From NCBI RefSeq assembly GCF_900090325.1, contig NZ_FMHW01000002.1:6883001-6947000 (forward strand): DNA of 64,000 bases, given 5' to 3'. This document shows, piece after piece, positions 11,372-20,127 of this stretch; positions within the stretch are counted from its first letter, which is position 1; each line of letters starts with the position of its first letter. The position numbers and the translations under genes were made by a program. The stretch comes from Micromonospora pallida. Its GTDB lineage: Bacteria; Actinomycetota; Actinomycetes; Mycobacteriales; Micromonosporaceae. The notes under the pieces were generated by a model, which saw only the letters and a program-made list of their open reading frames with translations, was not told where the DNA came from and did not search any database.

Positions 11372-13018
11372 CTAGCGGCCTAGGACGATGTGGGCCATGT
11401 TGTCCAGGGCGGGGTTGGCGGGATCCCAGTAGCCGGTGTGGCCGTACCGACCGCTGGGAAAGGTGCGTCCGCCGAAGCCCGGGTCGGTCGGATCGCGGCC
11501 GAACCAGAGGTCGTCGTCGGGGCGCCCGACCACGTCCCCGGCCAGCCACGGTAGGACCGCGCCGACCGCTGCCCGGCCAGCCAGCTCGACCGGCGGCCGG
11601 ACGAGGCCGATGACGTCGTCGGCGGCGGTGCTCGCCCAGACCTGACCGGGTGGCAGGCGTAGGTCGGCGGCGTGGTCCACCCCGACGCCGGGGGAGCCGA
11701 CGAAGACCAGGGCGTCGGCGGCCAGGCCGTGCTCCCGGGCGGCGGTGCCGACCACCAGCGAACCGTAGCTGTGTCCGAGGACGGTCTGCCGGGCCGGCGG
11801 CCCCTCGTGGGTCAGGCGCAGGCCCTCCTGGAAGCGGTGCAGTCCGGTGGCGGCGTCGTCGGCCTGCCGACTCCGGTACGCCTCGTGGACGAAGTCCGGG
11901 GCGTCGTAGTCCAACCAGAGCACCGCCGAGGTCTCCCCGCCAGGATCGAGTGCGGTGGCCCGCGCCGCCACCCGGGCCGCCCGGCCCAACTCCCCGTCGG
12001 CGTCGGCCAGGTCGGCGGTCATCCCGGGAACATAGGTGAGCACCCGGTCGGCCCGGTCCGGGTTGCCGAGCGCGACCACCGCCCGGCCATCGCCGGCCGG
12101 GTCCAACCCGAGCAGGTACGCCCGGGGCGAGTCGGCCGTGCCGGGGGCGGCCAGCCGGTCGGTGAGCGCGGCCAGGCCGCCCAGCGTGGCGTCGATCCGG
12201 GTCAGCCCAGCCAGCTCGGACGGCCCGGGCGGGGTGTGGCGCAGCAGCTCCCGTCGCCGGGCCAGGAGCCGTTCCCGATGGTCGTCGAGGAGGAGTCGGT
12301 TCGCCTGGTCACGCGCGGTTGCGGGCACCCCGTCCAACCCGCCGACCCGGGTCGGTTCGTGCACCACCAGCCAGCGACGCTGGGCCGGGGTCAGGCCGGC
12401 CCACCAGCGCCGGACCACCTCCGGTGGGGCCCCCGGCGGCGGTCGGTACGCGGGCGGCGGCGTCACCCAACCGGTCCGCGCGGCGGTGGTCAGCTCGCCC
12501 AACCGGGCCGTCGCCTCCCGGTCGGCCAGCTCGGCCAGGGCGAGCGCGTCGCCGATCTCCGCCGAGAGCCGGGCTGCCTCGGCCGCCCGGTCCACCGGCC
12601 GACCGGCCCGACCCGGCCCCGCCTCCCGGCCCACCGTGGCCCCGGGCGGGGCAGGGGCCGTGGCAGGCACGGTGACCCGGCCCTCCCGGTCGATCCGGAG
12701 CCCGGCCGTGTCGATCCGGGTGACCGCGTCGGCCAGCCGGGCCCGGGCCTGCCGGAGTCGGGTGGCGAACTCGGCGAGGACCTGGTCGACCTCGATCGGT
12801 ACCGGGGAAACCGAGAGCAGTTCGGCACGCAGGGCGGCGAGCCGGTCGCCGGCCGCCCCGGCGGCAGAGCCCACCCAGGCATCCCGCAGCCGGACGGCCC
12901 CGGCCGACAGCCCGACGGCCCGCCGGTCCACCAGCGCGTTCACACCCCGCCACGCGGCGCCGCAGTGCGCCCAGGCCGCCGGGTCGGCCGCCCAGAGCCG
13001 GGCGTACCCACCGCTCAC
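11372..13018 (-). CDS. DUF1023 alpha/beta hydrolase with helical N-terminal region
   Basis: The roughly 300-residue N-terminal half is rich in Ala, Arg and Leu and looks all-helical. The C-terminal half is a DUF1023 alpha/beta hydrolase with nucleophile GHSYGS (S about 417) and a likely catalytic His near the end. The total is 548 residues. The GTG start at 13018 overlaps the stop of the upstream small ESX-like gene (GTGA). The same frame stays open further upstream, but that extension is antisense to the NAD(P)HX gene and is not used. No signal peptide is visible. By family knowledge these hydrolases have unknown substrates; coupling to an ESX-like protein suggests export or partnership, which is inference. 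Confidence 0.85.
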   Translation of the reverse strand: MSGGYARLWAADPAAWAHCGAAWRGVNALVDRRAVGLSAGAVRLRDAWVGSAAGAAGDRLAALRAELLSVSPVPIEVDQVLAEFATRLRQARARLADAVTRIDTAGLRIDREGRVTVPATAPAPPGATVGREAGPGRAGRPVDRAAEAARLSAEIGDALALAELADREATARLGELTTAARTGWVTPPPAYRPPPGAPPEVVRRWWAGLTPAQRRWLVVHEPTRVGGLDGVPATARDQANRLLLDDHRERLLARRRELLRHTPPGPSELAGLTRIDATLGGLAALTDRLAAPGTADSPRAYLLGLDPAGDGRAVVALGNPDRADRVLTYVPGMTADLADADGELGRAARVAARATALDPGGETSAVLWLDYDAPDFVHEAYRSRQADDAATGLHRFQEGLRLTHEGPPARQTVLGHSYGSLVVGTAAREHGLAADALVFVGSPGVGVDHAADLRLPPGQVWASTAADDVIGLVRPPVELAGRAAVGAVLPWLAGDVVGRPDDDLWFGRDPTDPGFGGRTFPSGRYGHTGYWDPANPALDNMAHIVLGR

Positions 13019-13329
13019 CGGGTCGGCGTGGGCAGCCGGCGGGCCGCCCGTTCGTCGGTCGCGGCGTACTGGTCGGCGGCGGTGCGGACCGCCGTCGCGG
13101 TGTCGGCCACCCGGCCACCGAGCGCCCCGAACCAGCGGTGTACCGCGGACTCCAGGTCGGCCAGGGCCCGTGCGGTGCGCCACCTCGGCTCGGCGAGAGC
13201 CAACCCGGGCACCCCGGCCAGCCCGTGTCCCAACGGGTACCCCTCGTCGGCGAGCCGGCCGGCGGCGGCGCGCAGCGCCGGCAGGTCGACGGTGAGGGGC
13301 GGCCCACCCGGCTCGTGTGCTTCGTCCAC
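13015..13329 (-). CDS. Small helical ESX/WXG100-like protein
   Basis: This 104-residue protein is predicted helical, carries a central Trp (HRWFGALGG, about 65-73) and near its C-terminus the pattern YAATD, which fits the YxxxD/E export motif of type VII secretion substrates. It starts with GTG at 13329, with GGGAGG 6 nt upstream. It overlaps the DUF1023 hydrolase gene by 4 nt, so the two are made together. No type VII secretion ATPase is in the window. The classification is by pattern only, and a general coiled-coil partner is the alternative. Confidence 0.7.
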   Translation of the reverse strand: MDEAHEPGGPPLTVDLPALRAAAGRLADEGYPLGHGLAGVPGLALAEPRWRTARALADLESAVHRWFGALGGRVADTATAVRTAADQYAATDERAARRLPTPTR

Positions 13330-13396
13330 AGAACACCTCCCGCTCGACGACCCCGACGTGCGTCGACGCTAGGGCCGGTGGAACGGTCGTGGAACC

Positions 13397-13443
13397 ACCT
13401 GTGGACAACCGGCGAGGGCCTGGCCTGCCGGTTGTCCACAGGT
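13397..13443. repeat. Palindrome containing two inverted DnaA-box-like 9-mers
   Basis: Perfect 17-bp arms (13397-13413, 13427-13443) have a 13-nt loop. Each arm contains TTGTCCACA (13400-13408 on the minus strand, 13432-13440 on the plus strand), the actinobacterial DnaA-box consensus as I know it. It lies between the divergent ESX-like and NAD(P)HX genes. Confidence 0.7.
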
Positions 13444-13592
13444 GTTGCTTGCGGCGGGGCCGACCGTTAGCCTCCGCGCGACCGACCCTGGACGGAGCGT
13501 ACGAGCAAGGCGGCGGCTGCTGGCCGGTCGTGCGACGTCCGGCGCCGGCCGGGGCGGAAGTGGGACGATCGGGCCGACAGGATGGGGTGGGC

Positions 13593-15062
13593 ATGAGGCC
13601 GGTGTGGCGGGTCGGAGACGTACGGGCGGCGGAGGCGGGGTTGCTGGCGACCCTGCCGGCGGGAACCCTGATGGCGCGGGCCGCCGCCGGGCTGGCCCGG
13701 CGCTGCGCGCTGCTCCTCGCCGACCGGGGCGGCGTGTACGGCAGCCGGGTGCTGCTGCTGGTCGGCAGCGGTGACAACGGCGGCGACGCGCTCTTCGCCG
13801 GGGCCCACCTGGCCCGCCGGGGCGCGGCGGTCGAGGCGCTGCTGCTCACTCCCGACCGGGCGCACGCCGACGGGCTCGCCGCGCTGGGGGCAGCCGGCGG
13901 CCGGACCGTCGACGAGTTGCCCGCCCGGGCCGACCTGGTGCTCGACGGCATCGTCGGGATCGGCGGCACCGGCGGGCTCCGGGAGCCGGCCGCGCGGCTG
14001 GTGCAACGGCTGGGGGAGGTCGTCGGCCGGGACGGCGGACGGGCCACCGTGGTCGCGGTGGACGTGCCCAGCGGGGTCGAGGTCGACACCGGCCACGTGC
14101 CCCGGGACACCGCTGGCCGGCCGGTCGCGCTGCGCGCCGACGTGACGGTGGCCTTCGGTGCGCTCAAACCGGCCCTGGTGGTGGGGGAGGCGGCGGCGTA
14201 CGCCGGCCAGGTCGAGCTGGTCGACATCGGGCTGGACCCCTGGTTGCGGGGCACCCCGGCGCTGCACGTCACGGAATGGTCGGACGTGGTCGACGGCTGG
14301 CCCCGGCTCGGCCCGCAGTCGGAGAAGTACGTCCGGGGCGTGGTGGGGTTGGCCACCGGTTCGGCGACGTACCCGGGCGCGGCGGTGCTCTCCGTCGCCG
14401 GCGCGCTCGCCGGCCCGACCGGACTGGTCCGGTACGCCGGCACCGCCGCCGCCGAGGTGCTGCACCATCATCCGTCGGTGATCGCCACCGGGCGGGTGGC
14501 CGATGCCGGGCGGGTGCAGTCGTGGGTCTGCGGGTCCGGGCTCGGCACCGGTGCGGAGGCTGCCGCCGAGCTGCGCACTGTACTTGCCGCGCCGGTGCCG
14601 GTGGTGCTCGACGCGGACGCGCTGACCATGCTGGTGGACGGCTCGATGGCGGACCGGCTGCGGCGCCGGGACGCGCCGATCGTGGTGACCCCGCACGACC
14701 GGGAGTACGCCCGGCTCTGCGGCGAGGAACCGGGGGCCGACCGGGTCGGCGCGACGTTGCGGCTGGCCGCCTGGATGAACGCCGTGGTGCTGCTCAAGGG
14801 CAACCGCACGGTGGTCGGCACGCCGGCCGGGCGGGCGTACGTCAACCCGACCGGCACCCCGGCGCTGGCCACCGGGGGCACCGGCGACGTGCTGGCCGGG
14901 CTGCTCGGGTCGCTGCTCGCCGCCGGGCTGCCCGCCGAGCGGGCCGCCGCGCTGGCCGCGTACCTGCACGGGCTGGCCGGTCGGGAGGCGGCCCGGCACG
15001 GCCCGGTGACCGCCACCGACGTGGCCGTCGCGCTCCGCCCGGTGCTGGCCGAACTCGGCTGA
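13593..15062 (+). CDS. Bifunctional NAD(P)H-hydrate epimerase / ADP-dependent dehydratase
   Basis: This 489-residue protein repairs hydrated NADH and NADPH. The N-terminal YjeF epimerase domain (about 1-215) contains GSGDNGGDALF (58-68) and VDVPSGVEVDTG. The C-terminal ribokinase-like dehydratase domain contains NPTGTPALATGGTGDVLAG near residues 418-436. Length and domain order match bacterial Nnr. I used ATG 13593, with a weak purine-rich stretch upstream. alr follows 215 bases later on the same strand. Confidence 0.93.
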   Translation: MRPVWRVGDVRAAEAGLLATLPAGTLMARAAAGLARRCALLLADRGGVYGSRVLLLVGSGDNGGDALFAGAHLARRGAAVEALLLTPDRAHADGLAALGAAGGRTVDELPARADLVLDGIVGIGGTGGLREPAARLVQRLGEVVGRDGGRATVVAVDVPSGVEVDTGHVPRDTAGRPVALRADVTVAFGALKPALVVGEAAAYAGQVELVDIGLDPWLRGTPALHVTEWSDVVDGWPRLGPQSEKYVRGVVGLATGSATYPGAAVLSVAGALAGPTGLVRYAGTAAAEVLHHHPSVIATGRVADAGRVQSWVCGSGLGTGAEAAAELRTVLAAPVPVVLDADALTMLVDGSMADRLRRRDAPIVVTPHDREYARLCGEEPGADRVGATLRLAAWMNAVVLLKGNRTVVGTPAGRAYVNPTGTPALATGGTGDVLAGLLGSLLAAGLPAERAAALAAYLHGLAGREAARHGPVTATDVAVALRPVLAELG

Positions 15063-15265
15063 CCCGGGCGGCGACCGCGAGGGTGCCGCCGACCGGCGGT
15101 GCTGGCCGGGTGCGACCCGGGGGGTGCCCTGCGAGCGCGGCGTCCGATCCGGGGTGCCGGCCGACCCGGCGGCGACCGGCGGGCATGGTGCCCGACCTGG
15201 TGGTGCTGGCCGGACCGGTCGGAACTCCTTCAGCGGCGCTGGAGCGCGTTGATCACCGTGGTCAG

Positions 15266-15271
15266 TAGGCT
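15266..15271 (+). promoter_or_regulatory. Candidate -10 box for a leaderless alr mRNA
   Basis: TAGGCT ends 6 nt before the ATG at 15278. No Shine-Dalgarno is visible. Confidence 0.5.
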
Positions 15272-15277
15272 GGGACC

Positions 15278-16396
15278 ATGTGGCAGGCCGAGGTACGGAT
15301 TGATCTTGATGCCATCCGGGAGAACGTGGCGCGGCTGCGTTCCGGCACCAGCGCCGAGCTGATGGCGGTGGTCAAGGCCGACGGGTACGGGCACGGCATG
15401 CTTCCGGCCGCCCGCGCGGCGCTGGACGCCGGGGCGGACTGGCTCGGGGTCTGCACCCTGGACGAGGCGCTCACGCTGCGCCGGGCCGGAATCACCGCGC
15501 CGGTGCTGGCCTGGCTGCTCAGCCCCGGGCTGCCGCTGCACGAGGCGGTGCTGGCCGACGTCGACCTCTCCGCGGCCAGCCTGCCCCAGGTCGACGAGAT
15601 GGCCGCCGCCGCCCGCCGGGCGGAGCGCCCGGTCCGGCTGCACCTCAAGATCGACACGGGGCTCTCCCGCAACGGCGCGACCGTCGCCGACTGGCCGGCG
15701 CTGTTGGAGGCCGCCGCCAAGGCCCAGGCCGACGGTCTGGTCGAGGTGGTCGGGGTGTGGAGCCACTTCGCCTACGCCGACCTGCCCGGCCATCCGACCA
15801 TCGACCGGCAGATCGCGGTCTTCCACGAGGGGCTGGACATGGTCGAGCGGGCGGGACTGCGCCCCCGGCACCGGCACCTGGCGAACTCGGCGGCCACCCT
15901 GACCCGGCCCGACACCCACTTCGACCTGGTTCGTCCCGGTCTGGCGGTCTACGGTCTCTCCCCGGTGGCCGGCGAGCGGTACGGCCTGCGCCCCGCCATG
16001 ACCGCCCGGGCCCGGATCACCCTCGCCAAGCGGGTCCCGGCCGGGACCGGCGTCTCGTACGGGCACACCTACACCACCGAACGGGAGACCACCCTGGCCC
16101 TGGTGCCGCTCGGCTACGCCGACGGGGTACCCCGGCACGCCTCGGGCGTCGGCCCGGTTCGGCTGGCCGGGCGTAACCGGACCGTCGCCGGCCGGGTCTG
16201 CATGGACCAGTTCATGGTCGACTGCGGCGACGACCCGGTGGCGGCCGGCGACGTGGCCACCCTCTTCGGCAGCGGCGCCGACGGCGAGCCGACCGCCGAC
16301 GACTGGGCCGAGGCGGTCGGCACCATCAACTACGAGATCGTCACCCGGTTCGGCGGCTGCCGGGTCGCCCGGGTGTACGACGGCGAGCGGACATGA
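15278..16396 (+). CDS. alr: Alanine racemase
   Basis: This 372-residue PLP enzyme makes D-alanine for peptidoglycan. The cofactor lysine is K33 in VVKADGYGHG, and the second catalytic residue is the Tyr of GVSYGHTY. The substrate-binding CMDQFMVD motif is also present. It begins a run of overlapping genes: its stop overlaps the next start as ATGA. The order alr, hydrolase, tsaE is common in actinobacteria. Confidence 0.96.
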   Translation: MWQAEVRIDLDAIRENVARLRSGTSAELMAVVKADGYGHGMLPAARAALDAGADWLGVCTLDEALTLRRAGITAPVLAWLLSPGLPLHEAVLADVDLSAASLPQVDEMAAAARRAERPVRLHLKIDTGLSRNGATVADWPALLEAAAKAQADGLVEVVGVWSHFAYADLPGHPTIDRQIAVFHEGLDMVERAGLRPRHRHLANSAATLTRPDTHFDLVRPGLAVYGLSPVAGERYGLRPAMTARARITLAKRVPAGTGVSYGHTYTTERETTLALVPLGYADGVPRHASGVGPVRLAGRNRTVAGRVCMDQFMVDCGDDPVAAGDVATLFGSGADGEPTADDWAEAVGTINYEIVTRFGGCRVARVYDGERT

Positions 16397-17487
16397 CCTC
16401 GCTGCTCGGCCGGGTGCCCCGGCCACGTACCGCCGCCGGGAAGGTCGCCGGACTGGTCGGCGCGGCCGTCGGGGTGGCCGCCGCCGGGCTCGCGGCCGGG
16501 GTGGCCACCGAACGGGTCCTGGTCCGCCGGTACAAGGCCGACCCCACCGATCGGTACGCCGACGAGGTCTTCGGCCAGCAGCGGTACGACGAGTCGTTCC
16601 GGATGGAGCTGCCCGACGGCACCGACCTGCACGTGGAGGTGGTCGAGCCGACCAGATCCGGTGCCGGGCGGCCCACTGTCGTCCTGGTGCACGGGTTCTG
16701 CCTGGACATGGGGACCTTCCACTTCCAGCGCAAACTGCTCGCCCAGCGGGGTGAGCACCGCGTCGTCGCGTACGACCAGCCCGGTCACGGCCGCTCCGGC
16801 AAGCTGGAGAGCGGCGAGTACGACCTGACCGCGCTCGGCCACGCGCTGCGGCGGGTGATCGACCGGACCACCCCGGAGGGGCCGCTGGTGCTGGTTGGGC
16901 ACTCGATGGGCGGCATGACCATCATGGCGTTCGCCGAGCTGTACCCGGAGATGTTCGGCGACCGGGTGGTCGGGACGGTGCTGATGGCCACCTCCGGCGG
17001 ACTGCTCGCCGAGACCAAGCTGGTCGCTCCGGCGCTGCTCGGCCGGGTCGGCCCGCCGGTGCTCTACATGGTCAACACCACCACCCGGTACGGCGGCACC
17101 ATCATCGACAAGGCCCGCCGCTCCACCTCGAACGTGGCCTGGCTGCTCACCCGCCGGTACGGCTTCGGCACCCCGAAGCCGAGCCCGGCCCTGGTGTCAT
17201 ACGTGGAGGAGATGAACTCGCGTACCTCGGCCGACACGGTCACCCGCTACCTGCGTACCCTGGCCACCCACGCCCGCTATCCGGCGCTCGCCGCGCTGGC
17301 CGGCACCCCGGTGCTCGTGGTGGCGGGCGAGAAGGACATGATCACGCCGGTGACCCACTCGGAGGAGATCGTGCGCCGACTGCCGCACGCCGAGTTCGTC
17401 CGGATCCCGGACAGCGGGCACGTGGTGATGCTGGAGCACGCGGACGAGGTCAACGCCGCCCTGACGGACTTCCTGGAGCGACTGTGA
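16393..17487 (+). CDS. Alpha/beta-fold hydrolase
   Basis: This 364-residue protein has an N-terminal hydrophobic segment (about 15-42, GLVGAAVGVAAAGLAAGVA) that looks like a membrane anchor. A classic alpha/beta hydrolase follows, with oxyanion HGFCLDMG, nucleophile GHSMGG (S about 175) and a late GHVVMLEH that supplies the catalytic His. The substrate is unknown. It overlaps alr by ATGA and tsaE by GTGA, so it belongs to that operon, a position I recall as conserved in actinobacteria. Confidence 0.9.
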   Translation: MTSLLGRVPRPRTAAGKVAGLVGAAVGVAAAGLAAGVATERVLVRRYKADPTDRYADEVFGQQRYDESFRMELPDGTDLHVEVVEPTRSGAGRPTVVLVHGFCLDMGTFHFQRKLLAQRGEHRVVAYDQPGHGRSGKLESGEYDLTALGHALRRVIDRTTPEGPLVLVGHSMGGMTIMAFAELYPEMFGDRVVGTVLMATSGGLLAETKLVAPALLGRVGPPVLYMVNTTTRYGGTIIDKARRSTSNVAWLLTRRYGFGTPKPSPALVSYVEEMNSRTSADTVTRYLRTLATHARYPALAALAGTPVLVVAGEKDMITPVTHSEEIVRRLPHAEFVRIPDSGHVVMLEHADEVNAALTDFLERL

Positions 17488-17987
17488 GCGGTGTAGGGAC
17501 AGCGTCAGTCGTCGTGGAGCTGCCCACCCTGGCCGACACGCACGCCTTCGGCCGCCGGCTCGCCGGGCTGCTCCGCGCCGGTGACCTGGTGCTGCTCACC
17601 GGGCCGCTCGGGGCCGGCAAGACCGCGCTCACCCAGGGCATCGGCGCGGGTCTCGGGGTGCTGGGCGACATCACCTCGCCGACCTTCGTGATCGCTCGGG
17701 CGCACCGGCCCGATCCGGCGCGCGGCGGCACGGTCGGCCTGGTGCACGCCGACGCGTACCGCCTGGGTGACGCCACCGACCCGCGCGCCGAGATCGACGA
17801 CCTCGACCTGGACGCCTCGCTGGACGACTCGGTCACCGTGGTCGAGTGGGGGGAGGGCCTGGCCGAGCACCTGACCGAGTCCCACCTGCACATCCGGCTC
17901 GACCGTCACGAGGACGACAGCCGTACCGCCGAGCTGGTCGCCGTCGGCGGCACCTGGCCCGACCGACTGACCCGGCTCCGGCTCTGA
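17484..17987 (+). CDS. tsaE: tRNA t6A biosynthesis ATPase TsaE
   Basis: This 167-residue P-loop protein works with TsaB and TsaD to put threonylcarbamoyl on A37 of ANN-decoding tRNAs. Walker A is GPLGAGKT (40-47), and SPTFVIA and VVEWGEG are the usual family motifs. The GTG start overlaps the hydrolase stop. Its partners tsaB and tsaD lie 3 kb further on, separated by accessory genes. Confidence 0.95.
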   Translation: MSGVGTASVVVELPTLADTHAFGRRLAGLLRAGDLVLLTGPLGAGKTALTQGIGAGLGVLGDITSPTFVIARAHRPDPARGGTVGLVHADAYRLGDATDPRAEIDDLDLDASLDDSVTVVEWGEGLAEHLTESHLHIRLDRHEDDSRTAELVAVGGTWPDRLTRLRL

Positions 17988-18023
17988 ACGCGCCGCCGGT
18001 GCGGGCCGGGCCGCCGGACGGAC

Positions 18024-18248
18024 TCAGCGCAGCAAGTCGAGGAACTCCGCCGGGGTCAGACCGGCCTGGCGGAGTATCGAGGCCAGGGTGCCCCGCTTGA
18101 TCGTGCCGTGCTGCGGGACCACGACCACGTTGCCGGCGGGATTCCGGTAGACGGCATGACTGCCCTTGGTCCGTACATGATCGAACTCGGCCTGCTTGAG
18201 CGCGTCCAGCACCTTGCGAAGCGGAAGGTCGGCGAGGGCGGGACTCAC
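18024..18248 (-). CDS. hicA: HicA-family mRNA interferase toxin
   Basis: This 74-residue protein has the HicA fold pattern, with catalytic His in TKGSHAVYRN and the conserved HGTIKRGTLASILRQAG. It would cleave mRNA until bound by HicB. The GTG start overlaps the hicB stop (GTGA), with the antitoxin gene first, the reverse of the E. coli order. The pair sits just after tsaE on the opposite strand, inside an otherwise conserved t6A gene group. Confidence 0.9.
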   Translation of the reverse strand: MSPALADLPLRKVLDALKQAEFDHVRTKGSHAVYRNPAGNVVVVPQHGTIKRGTLASILRQAGLTPAEFLDLLR

Positions 18249-18457
18249 GCAGCCCTTCCCACCTGGAAGGACGTCACCAGGGGCGTTGCCTCGATCGTTG
18301 GCTGGGACACCTCGTCCAGGTAGACCTCGACGGCCTCGCGCAGGTTCGTCAGCGCCTCCTCGAGCGTTCCGCCCTGACTGGCCACGTCGAGTTCCAGGCA
18401 GCGGGCGACGTACCAGTCTTCTTCCTGGTGAACCGCCGCCGTGAGGGTCCGAACCAT
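18245..18457 (-). CDS. hicB: HicB-family antitoxin
   Basis: This 70-residue protein has the partial RNase H-like HicB fold: DWYVARCLELDVASQG followed by TLEEALTNLREAVEVYL. There is no room for the C-terminal DNA-binding domain found in longer HicB proteins, so autoregulation would need another mode. TGGAGG lies upstream of the ATG. An AT-rich patch at about 18478-18496 probably holds the promoter. Confidence 0.88.
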   Translation of the reverse strand: MVRTLTAAVHQEEDWYVARCLELDVASQGGTLEEALTNLREAVEVYLDEVSQPTIEATPLVTSFQVGRAA

Positions 18458-18729
18458 CAGGCCTCCAGAAGTAACGCTATGACAGGACTATTTTACGGAT
18501 GTCGGCACCGGTGCCCAGCCCAACGACGTTCCGCCGTACAGCGCGAACCTGACTCGCGCGGACCCGACCTGCGCTCGAAACCGATGACGACACAGGGTGC
18601 CCGCGAGTGGCTCGGCCCGCGCCGTCCTACGTCTTCGGCATGTCCTCCGTCGGCTGATGCCCGACACCGGGGCCCACCCGACGTTCGACATGCCTGTGTA
18701 AGCATCGACACGACCGGAGGTCAACTACG

Positions 18730-19128
18730 GTGGCTCGCACGCTCCTGTATCTGGTCCGCCATGGTGAGCAGGACCCAGCGCTCGGTCATTCGACAGATGG
18801 CGGCCTCTCCGAACGGGGCCGTCGGCAGGCGGATCGGCTCGGCCGGCGGCTGGCGGATGACGTTCTCGACCATGCACCACAGCCCGACGAGGACGCTGTC
18901 GGCCTACGGGCCGCTGTAGACCACTTCGGTGCCGACAGCGCCGAGGACCGGTATGAACTCGTGGTCACGCATAACTTCGTGATCGGTTGGTTCGTCCGGC
19001 ACGTCCTGGACGCTCCCACGTGGCGCTGGATGAGCCTCAACCAGGAGAACTGCGGGTTGACGATCGTGCGGTGGGACACCAACCGACCTCCCGCCCTGGT
19101 CTGCTTCAACGACATCGGGCACCTCTGA
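18730..19128 (+). pseudogene. Degenerate histidine phosphatase (phosphoglycerate mutase family)
   Basis: The 132-residue frame keeps the N-terminal LVRHGEQDP (RHG catalytic motif) and the C-terminal second catalytic His in VVTHNFVIGW, but the family is usually near 200 residues. The middle is missing. A frame-shifted remnant, FSTMHHSPTR, which is the usual HHSPxRR loop, is readable at about 18860-18890 in a different frame. The gene therefore carries a deletion plus a frameshift, and residues that bind phosphate are lost. A short folded product is possible, but activity is unlikely. It starts with GTG at 18730, near AGGTC. Confidence 0.75.
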
Positions 19129-19300
19129 TCCAATCCCAGTGCCCGTCGTCGCCCGGATGGAGGGCGGCGGGCACGCTTAGGCGGAAACCTTCGTCCGGAC
19201 CGGGACTGTCGAGCGTCAACTGAAGCCTGATAAGGCGGGTCGGGACGTGGCCGTCGTCAACTCCGTGGTTGCCGGAGTGAGGCGGGGCTGCCGGTGCCGG

Positions 19301-19321
19301 TCAGCGCAGCAGGTCGAGGAA
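19301..19321 (-). pseudogene. Remnant matching the 3' end of hicA
   Basis: Twenty of 21 bases match the last codons and stop of hicA (18024-18044), encoding FLDLLR then stop on the minus strand. The similarity stops upstream, so only a scar remains. Confidence 0.45.
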
Positions 19322-19379
19322 GCGTGGTCAGGTGGGGCTGGCCGCCCGGACGGTAGCCCCACCCTCGCGGCGGGACGCC

Positions 19380-20051
19380 TCAGGCGGGGTCGTCGAAGTA
19401 GCCGATCTCCACGAGGTTGTTCCCGTCGAGCCGGTACACGGAGGTCCGGCGGACCACGTCCGCCGCCGCCGACGGGTCGTCAGGGCGCTTCAGGAACTCC
19501 ACTCTCGCCTGCCCGGCACTGATCATCACCTTCTCGATCGGGGTCCGGTCCCCGATGTCGACCATGGTCAGGTACGCCGGCCTGCCGTCGACGTTGCGGA
19601 ACATCGCGAGCTGCCAGAACTTGCCGGTGCCCCCACCGTCCATCAGCACCGGGACCACGGCGTCGGCGGCGCCGTCGCCGGTCAGCTCGCCGATCGCGCA
19701 CGGCCACTGCAACTGGACGACCACGCCGTCCTCGCCGGACCAGAGCCCGTCGAGCAGCGGGATCGGGTCGCGATAACCGTTGTACGGCTGGGCCGCGCTC
19801 CCGAGCCGCGCGGTCTCCAACTGCTTGCAGGTGAGCGGCTTGACCTGCGCCGGCGGCTTGCTGCTCGGCTTGCTGCTCGGCGCGGCGGCCGGGGTGGCGT
19901 CGACGGCGTCGTTGTCGTCGTCCGGCTGGGGTGCGCTGGTCGCCTGGTCGGTGCTCTTCGTCCCGCTGCTGGAACCGGTCTCGCCGCCAAAGCCGCAGGC
20001 CAGCCCGGTGAACAGGGCGACGGCCAGGAGGGGCAGCAGGGTTTTGCGCAT
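19380..20051 (-). CDS. Putative lipoprotein
   Basis: This 223-residue protein has a signal peptide (MRKTLLPLLAVALFTG) and a lipobox ending LAC, so it is likely lipid-anchored outside the membrane. A Ser/Pro/Lys-rich linker (about 25-70) is followed by a compact domain with DGAADAVVP and other aspartate-rich turns. I do not recognise the domain. ATG 20051 is preceded by AAAGGA at good spacing; a TTG one codon upstream is less likely. Confidence 0.8.
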   Translation of the reverse strand: MRKTLLPLLAVALFTGLACGFGGETGSSSGTKSTDQATSAPQPDDDNDAVDATPAAAPSSKPSSKPPAQVKPLTCKQLETARLGSAAQPYNGYRDPIPLLDGLWSGEDGVVVQLQWPCAIGELTGDGAADAVVPVLMDGGGTGKFWQLAMFRNVDGRPAYLTMVDIGDRTPIEKVMISAGQARVEFLKRPDDPSAAADVVRRTSVYRLDGNNLVEIGYFDDPA

Positions 20052-20127
20052 CAAGGATCCTTTCGTGAGGTGGCCGCAGCGTAGTGCGCCACCGCCACGG
20101 GGCGAACCGGCCCGAACCGGGCAGGGC

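Noticed and set aside
13019..14443. Upstream extension of the DUF1023 hydrolase frame
   Set aside because: It is antisense to the NAD(P)HX repair gene and to the ESX-like gene; the GTG at 13018 coupled to the small gene explains the start.
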